From: Bacteroidota bacterium
GTDB lineage: Bacteria; Bacteroidota; Bacteroidia; Chitinophagales; Chitinophagaceae
Direction: 5' to 3'
Length of the DNA stretch: 64,000 nucleotides
NCBI GenBank assembly: GCA_016712665.1
Contig: JADJQP010000003.1
Span: forward strand, 124,001-188,000
Shown: one piece after another, positions 1-7,292 of the stretch
Numbering within the stretch: position 1 is the stretch's first letter
Layout: every line of letters starts with the position of its first letter
Translations under genes and position numbers: made by a program
Notes under the pieces: model-generated
Database searches by the model: none
Seen by the model: the letters and a program-made list of their open reading frames with translations, nothing else
Told to the model about the DNA's origin: nothing

Positions 1-39
1 ATTAGAAAGCTAATCCACAAATTTGTATCGAGTATGAAA

Positions 40-258
40 CTATTTTTTTTTATTGGCATAACGTTCTGCTCGTACGATCTCCACTTCTTTTGTAATCTCT
101 TCCATACTTATATTATCTGAATGCACTCTAAGTTTATTAAGTAAGTTCTTCAATCTATCTTGGTTGCTGGATTGAATTGAAATTAAATTCATAGCCGCTA
201 AATCTTCCAACAGTTTTGCAGCTTTGGGTTCAATAAAATTAATTTGTAACGTTGTCAT
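40..258 (-). CDS. Small antitoxin-like protein (72 aa)
   Basis: A short, charged, helical protein with a hydrophobic N-terminal strand and a Lys-rich C-terminus (ends KKK). Its start resembles small chromosomal antitoxins that pair with RelE or PIN toxins (residues PKAAKLLEDLA). The partner toxin would lie downstream on the minus strand, outside the window to the left, so the pairing is inference. Orientation and size match the other cassette genes in this island. No catalytic motif is visible. Confidence 0.55.
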   Translation of the reverse strand: MTTLQINFIEPKAAKLLEDLAAMNLISIQSSNQDRLKNLLNKLRVHSDNISMEEITKEVEIVRAERYANKKK

Positions 259-381
259 AATTCAAAAATAAACAAATTATGGATTCGTAGTGTTTTTTCT
301 TCATGACTGCCAACGGACGAGCGCAGAAGCATTGCCGGACAAAGGTAGCGATAAAGCATAACATTTATTCGCAAACCATGT

Positions 382-407
382 TCTACGAAGCATATTTGCT
401 TCGTAGA
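382..407. repeat. Perfect 11-bp hairpin, REP-like unit 1
   Basis: Arms TCTACGAAGCA (382-392) and TGCTTCGTAGA (397-407) pair perfectly around a 4-nt loop. The core CGAAGCA-N4-TGCTTCG recurs at 570-593. Confidence 0.7.
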
Positions 408-569
408 TAGATTCTGTGAGGGCGGGTATTGTATTTGAAGGAATTGATTCCAATTACAGTAGCGCAACAAATTATGCCAATCAAAAGAGTGTATTTAATG
501 TTGAATTTTTATGGTGATGACGTTAAGTTTGCTGAAAGCCTGTCCGAACAGACGGGCAAAAGAATACAG

Positions 570-593
570 CTTCGAAGCAAGGATGCTTCGAAG
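570..593. repeat. Perfect 10-bp hairpin, REP-like unit 2
   Basis: Arms CTTCGAAGCA (570-579) and TGCTTCGAAG (584-593) around a 4-nt loop. It shares its core with the hairpin at 382-407. Confidence 0.7.
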
Positions 594-703
594 AACTGGG
601 AGACCGTTACGGTTTTTTCTTGGACCGTGTAGTCGATGGCTTGTATGAGTAGGGTGTGGGTGGCGGTTAAGTTGGATAGCCAAAGGCTGTGAAGAACATA
701 AGG

Positions 704-727
704 CTTACGAAGGCATAGCCTTCGAAG
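704..727. repeat. Imperfect hairpin, REP-like unit 3
   Basis: Arms CTTACGAAGGC and GCCTTCGAAG pair with a single bulged A. It is related in sequence to the two preceding hairpins. Confidence 0.5.
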
Positions 728-795
728 AGGTGTCTAGGCAGTTGAAGCCCTTTCACAATTTCATCCGGAATTGTCAATGCCTCCTCTAAGTGAAA

Positions 796-1059
796 TTAAT
801 CGCTTTTGAGTAACATCCTTTGAAAAGCAGGTAACTTCCCCAACTCCTCTTTGCTTATTTGAAAACCAAGGTTTCCTTTCTTCGGTTCGTTAAAAATAAA
901 GGTATACGTAATCTGCCTATTGGAAATTGCTTTGCAATTCGTGCCAATCGGGTTGCAATTAGAATTCAGAATGGTGCCTTTTTTTTCAATCTTATCGGCC
1001 ATGCTGCCGGCCCAACTAAGACAAAAGAGTAGTACCAGAAAAATACTTCTATAAAACAT
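796..1059 (-). CDS. Small secreted protein (87 aa)
   Basis: An N-terminal signal peptide (hydrophobic residues about 5-19, then SMADK) is followed by a short mature domain with two cysteines (C36 and C42 region, NSNCNPIGTNCK). That could form a disulfide in the periplasm or outside the cell. No family is recognised. It sits just downstream of two other small secreted proteins in the same orientation (1184-2216), suggesting one cassette group. Confidence 0.6.
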   Translation of the reverse strand: MFYRSIFLVLLFCLSWAGSMADKIEKKGTILNSNCNPIGTNCKAISNRQITYTFIFNEPKKGNLGFQISKEELGKLPAFQRMLLKSD

Positions 1060-1183
1060 AAACTAATAATTTTTAGTGTAGAAAAAAATGTAATGAGGGT
1101 GCCTTCCTAAAAACGAATGTTCAGTTCACAGGAAAAAAGGCTGTGATAAAGGTAATTTTGCAGAAAATTCATAGCCGCGGAAC

Positions 1184-1738
1184 TTACTTAAGCATTTTCT
1201 TATAAAAAGCTTGGGAATAATTTTGATGGTCCAATTGACCACCGTTTAACAAAAAGCAGAAATAATTCAAATTAACTTTTTTTCTAGTTACCTCACTTAT
1301 GATTCGCTTATAATCATCTAGTTCTTCGCCAGCAGCCACCTGGTACGATTCAAAATTGATTTGGTACGTATTGAAAAAGTATGCAATCTTTCCAACTTTG
1401 TTCTGTGCAATTTTTAAATAATCTAATCCTTCTTTTCTATCACTAATGAGAACAAACCGATACCCATTTTCATTCAGATGTTTCTTGAGTCTATGCATAC
1501 TTGGCATTAAATCAATAATACCACTGCACCAGGGTTGCCACAATTGAACAGCAAATTTGTTTCCCTCGCTTATCAACTTTCTAAATGTTGAGGTGTCGAT
1601 TCTCTTAATGTAGAAAACAGTAGTGTCGTTACGATTAACTTCGCTACCAAAATCTACTTCAAGGATTGGTTTAAACAGATGTTGAGAAAAGGTATTGCTG
1701 CCAATGGTAATTAATATCAAAAATAAAAAATATCTCAT
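1184..1738 (-). CDS. Secreted thioredoxin-like protein
   Basis: The start at 1738 (MRYFLFLILITIGS) gives a clean signal peptide; the open frame extends further upstream but would put the hydrophobic core too deep. The mature protein looks like a TlpA/thioredoxin fold: a strand, then WQPWCSGI at the position of a CxxC motif, then a helix and the strand RFVLISD. Only one Cys of the redox pair is present, so classic disulfide exchange is doubtful. It follows the secreted protein at 1797-2216 by about 58 bp, probably in one transcript. The fold assignment is from motif and layout only. Confidence 0.6.
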   Translation of the reverse strand: MRYFLFLILITIGSNTFSQHLFKPILEVDFGSEVNRNDTTVFYIKRIDTSTFRKLISEGNKFAVQLWQPWCSGIIDLMPSMHRLKKHLNENGYRFVLISDRKEGLDYLKIAQNKVGKIAYFFNTYQINFESYQVAAGEELDDYKRIISEVTRKKVNLNYFCFLLNGGQLDHQNYSQAFYKKMLK

Positions 1739-1796
1739 AAATAAAAAATAAAAGTAGCCAGTTGGGAAACTCCAACCGACTACCAAATTTAGATAA

Positions 1797-2216
1797 TTAT
1801 TGTGCATTAATTTTCACGGTAACAGAACCGAAAGGATTAGAGGAAGTATAATTTATAGAGTAGGTTCCTGGTATTAGTTGCAAGCTACGATAACCAAACA
1901 ACCTTGATATTGAAGGCGGCATTGTGAGTACCTCATCTACATCAGCGAAAAATGCAGTTGCTTGTTCAGGCAATTTAGATAAAAATGCAATAGTCATGGT
2001 GCTATTACCATTATCAGTAAAATTTGCCTTGGCTGTTCTTCCAATCATCTGCACATCCACATCAACCTTTGGGTTACAAAACCAAATTCCCTGCTTGCAG
2101 TCCTTCTTAGGTCTGGCAATTTCTACTGTTAATGTCGCAGAAACTTTCGGCCTTTCTGCACTACAAAAAAATACTGTTGAAAATACAACACTCAAAATCA
2201 AAATTAACTTTTTCAT
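1797..2216 (-). CDS. Small secreted protein (139 aa)
   Basis: The signal peptide is at residues 1-20 (MKKLILILSVVFSTVFFCSA). The mature part begins with a beta-rich stretch and a Cys pair about 7 residues apart (KKDCKQGIWFCNP), echoing the closely spaced Cys pair of the protein at 796-1059. The C-terminus (PGTYSINYTSSNPFGSVTVKINAQ region) is beta-sandwich-like. Function unknown. First gene of a three-gene run of secreted proteins on the minus strand. Confidence 0.6.
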   Translation of the reverse strand: MKKLILILSVVFSTVFFCSAERPKVSATLTVEIARPKKDCKQGIWFCNPKVDVDVQMIGRTAKANFTDNGNSTMTIAFLSKLPEQATAFFADVDEVLTMPPSISRLFGYRSLQLIPGTYSINYTSSNPFGSVTVKINAQ

Positions 2217-2718
2217 TTTATTTCCGGCTTTATTGTCGGCAGCCTTACCGTTAGTATGTTATTTCCCTACTCTATGATTGCCTTTTCGGGTTCCTGCATG
2301 ATATACGCTTTCTAAATTGCTGAGCTGACAAGCCGTATTGAAAATCGGAATCATTCTATTTTCATTTGCCCCGATACTTCATCCAACCTATTAACTCAAC
2401 GTTGAGATGCATCTACTTTTTCAAAAAGCTTAAGCAAACTTAAAAACAGCTATATTTATATCCAAGCACATAGAGACTTATCTTATAAACGAGGTGTTTT
2501 AGGGCATAAACGGGGTGATTTAGCCGATAATTATTATTGGATACAAGGCGAACTTAACCCCGATCCTACAAGATGTACTACATAATAGTACTCAGTTTTA
2601 CCACTAAGCCCCAATTCAACAAAATGAATTATTGAAAGCCTCACCAAAAGTAATGAGCAAGTAGTCTGTCGGTCGGAATAACAGACTGCAGATCAAGGGT
2701 TCGTATTTTATGTGGCAA
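2217..2718. other. Gene-free stretch, no recognisable gene
   Basis: About 500 bp with no open frame that looks like protein. The segment near 2670-2710 vaguely resembles part of a tRNA but has no pairing arms. It ends at an attC-like site. Confidence 0.45.
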
Positions 2719-2851
2719 AGTAACGGTCTCACGGCACTCGTTCGTAGCGGAATTCAAAGGTACATATTTTAAAATCTATTCCAAAGCTCAATATAGAAAA
2801 ACAGATTGAATATCAACTCAACCGCTATGACGCTTGCGGTGTGTTAGGGAT
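2719..2851 (-). repeat. attC-like recombination site
   Basis: An imperfect palindrome. Left: taacggtctcacggcactcg then gtagcgg. Right: ccgctatgacgcttgcgg then tgtgttaggg. Read on the minus strand, it starts CCCTAAC-ACACCGCAAGCG and ends with a GTTA box. It lies directly 3' of the gene at 2862-3186, as expected for a cassette attC. Its right half is shared with the site ending at 10721. Confidence 0.6.
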
Positions 2852-2861
2852 AGGCTTAAGA

Positions 2862-3186
2862 TCAATCTATAATTTTCCCCTTAACTATTCTATTTCGTTT
2901 TAATGAGTCTATCGCACTCCGAACAGTTCTATATCTTTTAGTATACGTTTTGGTCAAGTTCTTATACCAAATTTCCTTTGCTTTTACTTTGATTAATTTC
3001 TTATTTTTTCGTAAGATTCGTAGAACTTCTTTTGGTTGAAGTAGTAAATTGTTTTCATTGAATGCATTTTCAATATCAATTATTGCAGTTCTGCGCCATT
3101 TTCTATTCCCATATTTCTTTAAAATGGCCGAAGGTGCTTAGCATACTCAAAATTCCTAAATTTTCCTTTGTTATAAATATTTTCAT
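2862..3186 (-). pseudogene. Basic small protein, broken by two 1-nt deletions
   Basis: The minus strand reads a coherent protein of about 108 aa if one base is added in the T-run at 3180-3183 and one in the A-run at 3121-3124. It begins MKNIYNKGKF, continues through KKYGNRKWRRTAIIDIEN and ends RIVKGKIID, followed by a stop at 2862-2864. It is Lys/Arg-rich, so it may bind nucleic acid, but no family is recognised. It sits between two attC-like sites, i.e. as a single-gene cassette. The breaks may be sequencing errors. Confidence 0.5.
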
Positions 3187-3254
3187 TTTATGATGGTGAT
3201 TGTCTGATTATGCATTAGAAATTAGTAAATCAATGTACTATTTGGAGGGCTTAC

Positions 3255-3391
3255 CCCTAAGGTATTTGGCTTTTTGTTCGGTTTGGAATAGAAAGCACAA
3301 AATCAAATTTAGTACAAAAGAATTTAGAAAGTACAAAAGGGCAGCCTAGTACTAAAGCCACACTGACGCAAAACCAAGGTTATGTGTAGCC
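3255..3391 (-). repeat. attC-like recombination site
   Basis: An imperfect palindrome: left arm aaggtatttggctttttg...ttcggtttgg, right arm gccacactgacgcaaaacc...aaggttatgtg. It belongs to the same subfamily as the site at 11360-11504 (shared gccacactgacgcaaaac). It lies just 3' of the gene at 3401-4231. Confidence 0.55.
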
Positions 3392-3400
3392 TTTTGTCTG

Positions 3401-4231
3401 TCAATTGAGTTGAATGTGAATGTGGTCGTCATGTCTAACTGCTTGGCAACCGTGAAATCTAATTTTGTCCGAAGTTAATTTTAAACGTGCCTTTAAATGC
3501 GGTTCTATAAATATTTTTCCAATGTTTGGTTGTCCTACAAATAAGTTTACCAATACCCTTGTTTTATCGGCGTCAAACGTAAATTTCTTTTTATTGTCTT
3601 GTGAAATAACTTTTGATAAAAGATTGTATTGCCAAAATCCTTTATCAGCACAAAAGTTTGCAGTATTATTCTCTTCTGGCCGTGGCTCTTCACAAATTCC
3701 GTAACCAATAAATGACGGGCATTCATTTGTAGGCTCACCTGTTTTAGTGTCACGGTAGCAAAATGAAAGGTCAAGTTTTTTACCGTCATTGTGGCTCAAA
3801 TGAGGAATAAGAGGAAACTTGTCAATGAAAGGAAAATTTGCGTCTAAATAGTTAATAGTTGTCTTTGGAAATTTTCCGTCCATTAAATTAGCTACTTCAA
3901 ATGCTGTCTGCTGTAACTCTTGTCTAACGTAATGGCGATTGAGAAAACAAGTCAAAATGTTTAAAGGTTGTAAATTATTTCTTTCTGTCAAAGGAAGTGG
4001 AACTCGTCCAAATGGTTTTGCCACAATTGGAACTATTAAAAAAGTGGTCAAGAAGTAAAGTGTCAGAAAGGAAGTACACCGATAAGTCATTTTTAGATAT
4101 TTGTTACTTGTCCATTTATCAGTACATTTATAAGTCAAAATGGAAAGAAGATAAATGACTCCACCCACTTGTGTCAAAACTGTCAACAGGCAGAAAATTA
4201 TAATTGAAATAATAAATTTTAGGAGTCTCAT
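3401..4231 (-). CDS. Membrane protein with LAS-type metallopeptidase motifs
   Basis: Two N-terminal membrane segments (about residues 5-33 and 52-72) are followed by an extracytoplasmic domain. That domain contains HLSHNDGKKLDLSF (about 146-159) and near the C-terminus HDDHIHIQLN. The spacing of H...D and HxH is the zinc-site pattern of LAS peptidases (MepA/M15-like murein endopeptidases), so a peptidoglycan-directed role is plausible. The overall sequence is too divergent to name the family. Single-gene cassette between two attC-like sites. Confidence 0.55.
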   Translation of the reverse strand: MRLLKFIISIIIFCLLTVLTQVGGVIYLLSILTYKCTDKWTSNKYLKMTYRCTSFLTLYFLTTFLIVPIVAKPFGRVPLPLTERNNLQPLNILTCFLNRHYVRQELQQTAFEVANLMDGKFPKTTINYLDANFPFIDKFPLIPHLSHNDGKKLDLSFCYRDTKTGEPTNECPSFIGYGICEEPRPEENNTANFCADKGFWQYNLLSKVISQDNKKKFTFDADKTRVLVNLFVGQPNIGKIFIEPHLKARLKLTSDKIRFHGCQAVRHDDHIHIQLN

Positions 4232-4247
4232 TGTCGGTCTTTAGGGT

Positions 4248-4384
4248 TACACAACGTTCCCTGCCTAGGCAGCAGTGCAGGAATTCAGAGTTCGTAAGCT
4301 TGGTAAAAGTACAAAAGAGTATTAAAGAATCAAAAGATTGAATCGCTACACAGCCCGCATTGCGCTTAGGCAGTGTTATGGCTA
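4248..4384 (-). repeat. attC-like recombination site (subtype A)
   Basis: Left arm acacaacgttccctgccta...agtgcagg, right arm cccgcattgcgcttaggcag then tgttatgg; the arms pair imperfectly. The interval 4302-4377 (76 bp) is identical to 7199-7274, so this site and the one at 7151-7280 are recent copies. It lies 3' of the toxin gene at 4391. Confidence 0.7.
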
Positions 4385-4390
4385 GTGCAA

Positions 4391-4732
4391 CTAATCAATT
4401 TCTAAGCAAGCCAAATCTTTATAATCCGAATTTTGAATAAACTCTGCTATTAGATCAAAATTATTCCTAATGCATATAGCTAATTGTTTAGTCGAAATAT
4501 TACCAATTCTCAACCAAACTATTTTGGGTGGAGTACCTTTGATTAATGACAGGTCATAAAAATCTGTATCAAATGTAATAATAGTGTAATCATTGACCTT
4601 GGCAAAATTCCAAATTTCAAAGTCAGTGCTATTTTCCAATCCAAGCAGTCTAACCTGACTGGCTTGTGGCAGCAAATCCTGCAATTTCCCAACTATTCTA
4701 AATGATATATTTTGATCAAAAAGTAACTTCAT
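4391..4732 (-). CDS. DUF5615 PIN-like toxin
   Basis: 113 aa, matching the size of the DUF5615 family (PIN-like putative ribonuclease toxins). The start MKLLFDQNIS carries the early Asp of the acidic active site, and IITFDTDFYDL near residues 51-61 carries the D-x-D pair typical of the family. Its start overlaps the last base of the DUF433 gene at 4732, the usual antitoxin-toxin arrangement. The toxin role is from family knowledge. Confidence 0.85.
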   Translation of the reverse strand: MKLLFDQNISFRIVGKLQDLLPQASQVRLLGLENSTDFEIWNFAKVNDYTIITFDTDFYDLSLIKGTPPKIVWLRIGNISTKQLAICIRNNFDLIAEFIQNSDYKDLACLEID

Positions 4733-4953
4733 TACGCTACTTTTACTCGATGTTCTCTGTCAGCGGCAAAAGCTAGTACAGCTAACAAATCGTCTTTTGT
4801 TAATTCGGGAAAGTCTTCGAGTATTTCATCTTCGGTCATTCCAGAGGCATACCAGCTAAGAACATCATAAACTGAAATTCTCATACCTCTTATGCAAGGT
4901 TTCCCAAATCTAACTTGGGGGTCGATTGTGATTATCTCCGAATAATGTTTCAT
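4732..4953 (-). CDS. DUF433 antitoxin
   Basis: 73 aa with the DUF433 signature: ITIDPQVRFGKPCIRGMRI followed by a winged-helix-like segment (VYDVLSWYASGMTEDEILEDFP). DUF433 proteins are the DNA-binding antitoxin partners of DUF5615 toxins and probably autorepress the pair. First gene of the two-gene operon; the toxin start overlaps its stop. Upstream lies a half attC cut by an IS element. Confidence 0.87.
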   Translation of the reverse strand: MKHYSEIITIDPQVRFGKPCIRGMRISVYDVLSWYASGMTEDEILEDFPELTKDDLLAVLAFAADREHRVKVA

Positions 4954-5011
4954 AAAGCAAATTTAGAACTTAATTGTGAAATCTGTATAATTTTAAGTTT
5001 AGGATGGGCAT

Positions 5012-5046
5012 TAGCCATAACGTTTTGCAGCTTGGCGAGGTTTTTT
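5012..5046 (-). repeat. Half of an attC-like site, truncated by IS
   Basis: The sequence gccataacgttttgcagctt has the same outer box (ATAACGTT) as the other sites here, but no matching right arm follows. The IS3-family element begins at 5047 instead. Confidence 0.5.
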
Positions 5047-5117
5047 TGTGTAAGCTCCCCCGAAAATTGTACGTTTTAAAAGTAGACAAAAATGTTTAAT
5101 TTTAAAATGTAAATAAT

Positions 5118-5384
5118 ATGAAGAAGAGTAAATTTAGTGCCACTCAAGTGGCTGCTATTCTCAAAGAATTTGATAATGGCAAATCCGTAGAAGAACTTTC
5201 ACGGGAACATGGTGTTAGTCGCGCGACGTTTTACAAATGGCGGCAAAGGTATGGGGGTATGGAAGCAAGTGAGCTTAAGCGAGTTAAGGAATTGGAAGAG
5301 GAAAATGCTCGCTTAAAGCGTATGTATGCCAATTTGGCGATGGAACTAGATGTGGCAAAATACATTATTGAAAAAAAGTTTTAA
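5118..5384 (+). CDS. IS3-family transposase OrfA
   Basis: 88 aa with an N-terminal helix-turn-helix of the HTH_Tnp_1 type (KFSATQVAAILKEFDNGKS, then EHGVSRATFYKWRQRYGG) and a C-terminal coiled coil with leucine-zipper character (LKRVKELEEENARLKRMY). It binds the IS ends and, by frameshifting, is fused to OrfB. The run of seven A followed by G at 5371-5378 just before its stop is the classic A-AAA-AAG slippery site. Confidence 0.9.
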   Translation: MKKSKFSATQVAAILKEFDNGKSVEELSREHGVSRATFYKWRQRYGGMEASELKRVKELEEENARLKRMYANLAMELDVAKYIIEKKF

Positions 5385-6292
5385 AGCCTTGCATGAAGCA
5401 AGATATCTTAGTGGATATTAAGCGGAAGCGACCGAAAGACATCAGCAAGGCGTGTCGACTTTTGAAGATGAATAGAAGTTCTCTTACTTATCAGTCCGTG
5501 AAAAACGACAAGTATTTGGAAGAACAATTGCTACAATTAGGGAAAGATCATCCTCGGGAGGGTTTTTGGAAGTGCTATTTTAGGTTACGAAATCAGGGAG
5601 ATAAAACCAATCATAAGCGTACGCATAGAGTATATAGAAATTTGGGGTTATCGTTGCGTAGAAAGGCTAAGAAACGCCTACCTCAACGAATAAAGGAGGC
5701 TCTGGAAGTACCGTTGCATTTTACACATACCTGGAGTATTGATTTTATGAGTGATGCCTTATCAACAGGAAGTAAATTTAGATCGTTTAATGTAATTGAT
5801 GATTTCAATCGCGAAATTTTATTTATTGAAGTTGATTATTCACTTAAATCTAGCAGAGTAATTTGGGTACTACGTCATTTAATTCATAAACACGGTAAAC
5901 CGGCGAAAATCCGGATGGATAATGGGCCTGAATTCATTGCGAAAATAGCGGGAGAATTTAGCGAGATGTTTGGTATCGAGTTCAAATATATAGAACCAGG
6001 AAAACCAACTCAAAATGCCTTCATTGAACGCTTTAATAAGAGTTACAGAGAAGGGGTCCTGGATTCATATTTATTTGATAGAATAGAAGAAGTAAGAGAA
6101 GTGACGGAAGAATGGGTATTTGATTATAACCATTTAAGGCCGCACGATGCCCTTAAGGGAATGCCTCCTGTGGCATATCGAGAAAAAATGAAAGAAAATG
6201 AAAATGTTCCTTATGGGCTCCGTTCCGCTTCGGCTACGCCTTCGCTCCACTACGCCCATAAGGAACTACAAGAAACTAGTATTAATGAATAA
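5372..6292 (+). CDS. IS3-family transposase OrfB (DDE integrase)
   Basis: The frame is open from 5372; an internal ATG at 5393 gives 299 aa. The DDE/RNase H-like core is visible: D in WSIDFMSDAL, D in RMDNGPEFI, E in NAFIERFNKSYREG. It is normally made as the OrfAB fusion after -1 slippage at 5371-5378. The C-terminal end is odd: residues after PYGL are encoded by a long hairpin (6206-6266), so the last 20 or so residues are probably an acquired tail. The core is intact, so activity is possible. Confidence 0.9.
   Translation, partial: KKVLKPCMKQDILVDIKRKRPKDISKACRLLKMNRSSLTYQSVKNDKYLEEQLLQLGKDHPREGFWKCYFRLRNQGDKTNHKRTHRVYRNLGLSLRRKAKKRLPQRIKEALEVPLHFTHTWSIDFMSDALSTGSKFRSFNVIDDFNREILFIEVDYSLKSSRVIWVLRHLIHKHGKPAKIRMDNGPEFIAKIAGEFSEMFGIEFKYIEPGKPTQNAFIERFNKSYREGVLDSYLFDRIEEVREVTEEWVFDYNHLRPHDALKGMPPVAYREKMKENENVPYGLRSASATPSLHYAHKELQETSINE
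6206..6266. repeat. 13-bp perfect hairpin inside orfB end
   Basis: GTTCCTTATGGGC (6206-6218) and GCCCATAAGGAAC (6254-6266) are perfect reverse complements separated by 35 nt rich in ccgcttcgg/acgccttcgc. It lies within the last codons of orfB. Confidence 0.75.
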
Positions 6293-6337
6293 TAAATTCT
6301 ACTTTTGAATCGTACTAAAAAAGGGGAGCCTTCACAT

Positions 6338-6466
6338 GTATACCACGCAATAGGTACCGATGGGCACTCCCTTATTACTACTGCTACATTGCAAAGCGGC
6401 CTCTATGAAGTGCATATTAGCTATCAAGGAAAAACCGCGCACCAAAAGCTACTCATTCAAAAATAG
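6338..6466 (+). pseudogene. 3' remnant of a T9SS-secreted protein
   Basis: The plus frame reads VYHAIGTDGHSLITTA and then SGLYEVHISYQGKTAHQ, ending KLLIQK and a stop at 6464-6466. This is the last part of a Por-type T9SS C-terminal sorting domain (S/G-x-Y pattern, KLLIxK end). Everything upstream has been replaced by the IS element, so only the tail survives. Confidence 0.7.
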
Positions 6467-6483
6467 ACAAGTATAAAACCACA

Positions 6484-6645
6484 CTAATAACTTGCTATTT
6501 GCATACTAAAAGAAACCAAATGCTGCTTTATATCACTAACCATTTCAAGGCAAAAAGACTTGTAATCGCCACCAAGCACCGGTAGATCGTACACAAAGGC
6601 AATGCATTCGTTACATTCTGAATGCACTATTTGAATAATCTCCAT
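6484..6645 (-). CDS. Possible small protein (53 aa)
   Basis: An ATG-initiated frame encoding MEIIQIVHSECNECIAF, then DLPVLGGDYKSF and ending MQIASY. It contains a CxxC (ECNEC). The composition is protein-like, and the orientation matches the cassette genes. No family recognised; it could also be a remnant. Confidence 0.35.
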   Translation of the reverse strand: MEIIQIVHSECNECIAFVYDLPVLGGDYKSFCLEMVSDIKQHLVSFSMQIASY

Positions 6646-6687
6646 AGTGTTTGGTGTGCCTACAAGTTAACCGAATGCATCGGCAGT

Positions 6688-7164
6688 TTACTTTTTTATC
6701 ATGTTTATCATTTTTGTTTTTTCTGTCTGTTTTAGCAACCTATATTTTGAAATAATTCTTTCAAATTCTTGTAGTTCTTTTTGTGTAAATTTGATTTTTC
6801 CTTTCTTGTCAATAAATGTTTTATTAAGCTTTCTAACTATTTCAAAAGTATCCTTGTTATTCAATTTGTACGTTTCATAAATAATTCCAACATCACAACT
6901 AACACAAAGTCCTGTCCAAAAACAATACTTAATAATTTCAATTGTCGAATCAGTTATAACGCATTTTGCTTTTATTATTGATGCACTATTACAGTCTGCT
7001 AATACTTCTGAAGTCTGGCAACTTAATATTTTTATATTTTTGTCATTATAGATTTCTAAGACTTCTGTTTCTGCCGTGAAATTATCATTTTCTGAAATAA
7101 TTCTTGTAGCTTTTAATTCGTTCTTTTCATGGATTTTGCAAATTGCCACTACCGTTCTGCGCAT
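6688..7164 (-). CDS. Hypothetical cassette protein (158 aa)
   Basis: A soluble protein with several cysteines (CQTSEVLADC, CFWTGLCVSC) and a basic helical C-terminus. No family recognised. The only ATG start (7164) lies inside the attC-like site at 7151-7280; a GTG at about 7150 (VAICKIHEKN) is an alternative. This is a common situation in integron cassettes, where the gene begins within or right after the recombination site. Confidence 0.55.
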   Translation of the reverse strand: MRRTVVAICKIHEKNELKATRIISENDNFTAETEVLEIYNDKNIKILSCQTSEVLADCNSASIIKAKCVITDSTIEIIKYCFWTGLCVSCDVGIIYETYKLNNKDTFEIVRKLNKTFIDKKGKIKFTQKELQEFERIISKYRLLKQTEKTKMINMIKK

Positions 7165-7280
7165 AGGCCTAGTGCGGGAATTCGAAGAACGTTAGCTCGG
7201 TAAAAGTACAAAAGAGTATTAAAGAATCAAAAGATTGAATCGCTACACAGCCCGCATTGCGCTTAGGCAGTGTTGTGTGA
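7151..7280 (-). repeat. attC-like recombination site (subtype A)
   Basis: Left arm ccgttctgcgcataggcctagtgcggg is partly complementary to right arm cccgcattgcgcttaggcag, followed by tgttgtgtg. The interval 7199-7274 is identical to 4302-4377. It lies 3' of the Fic gene at 7293. Confidence 0.7.
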
Positions 7281-7292
7281 AGTGCGTCACCG

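Larger units (their letters stand above)
259..795. other. Gene-free, degenerate cassette region
   Basis: No convincing gene. Positions 305-360 resemble the left half of the attC-like site at 8165 (shared tgccgg-caaag...catttattc pattern), but the matching right arm is not intact. The stretch also holds three small CGAAG-type hairpins (annotated separately). Open frames on both strands here look like chance or decayed coding sequence. Confidence 0.5.
5047..6336 (+). mobile_element. IS3-family insertion sequence (about 1290 bp)
   Basis: Terminal inverted repeats TGTGTAAGCTCCCC (left, from 5047) and its partner ending at 6336 (TGTGAAGGCTCCCC when reversed) begin with TG and end with CA, as in the IS3 family. 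Inside are orfA and orfB joined by a -1 frameshift signal. The flanks show no target-site duplication: left is an attC half, right is the 3' end of a T9SS gene. The copy therefore marks a rearranged junction, not a simple insertion. Confidence 0.88.

Noticed and set aside
429..683. Overlapping 60-70 aa frames on both strands near 430-680
   Set aside because: They run through hairpin repeats and have no recognisable protein features.
2665..2715. tRNA-like fragment (gactgcagatc followed by gggttcg)
   Set aside because: The acceptor, D and anticodon arms do not pair; similarity is limited to short motifs.
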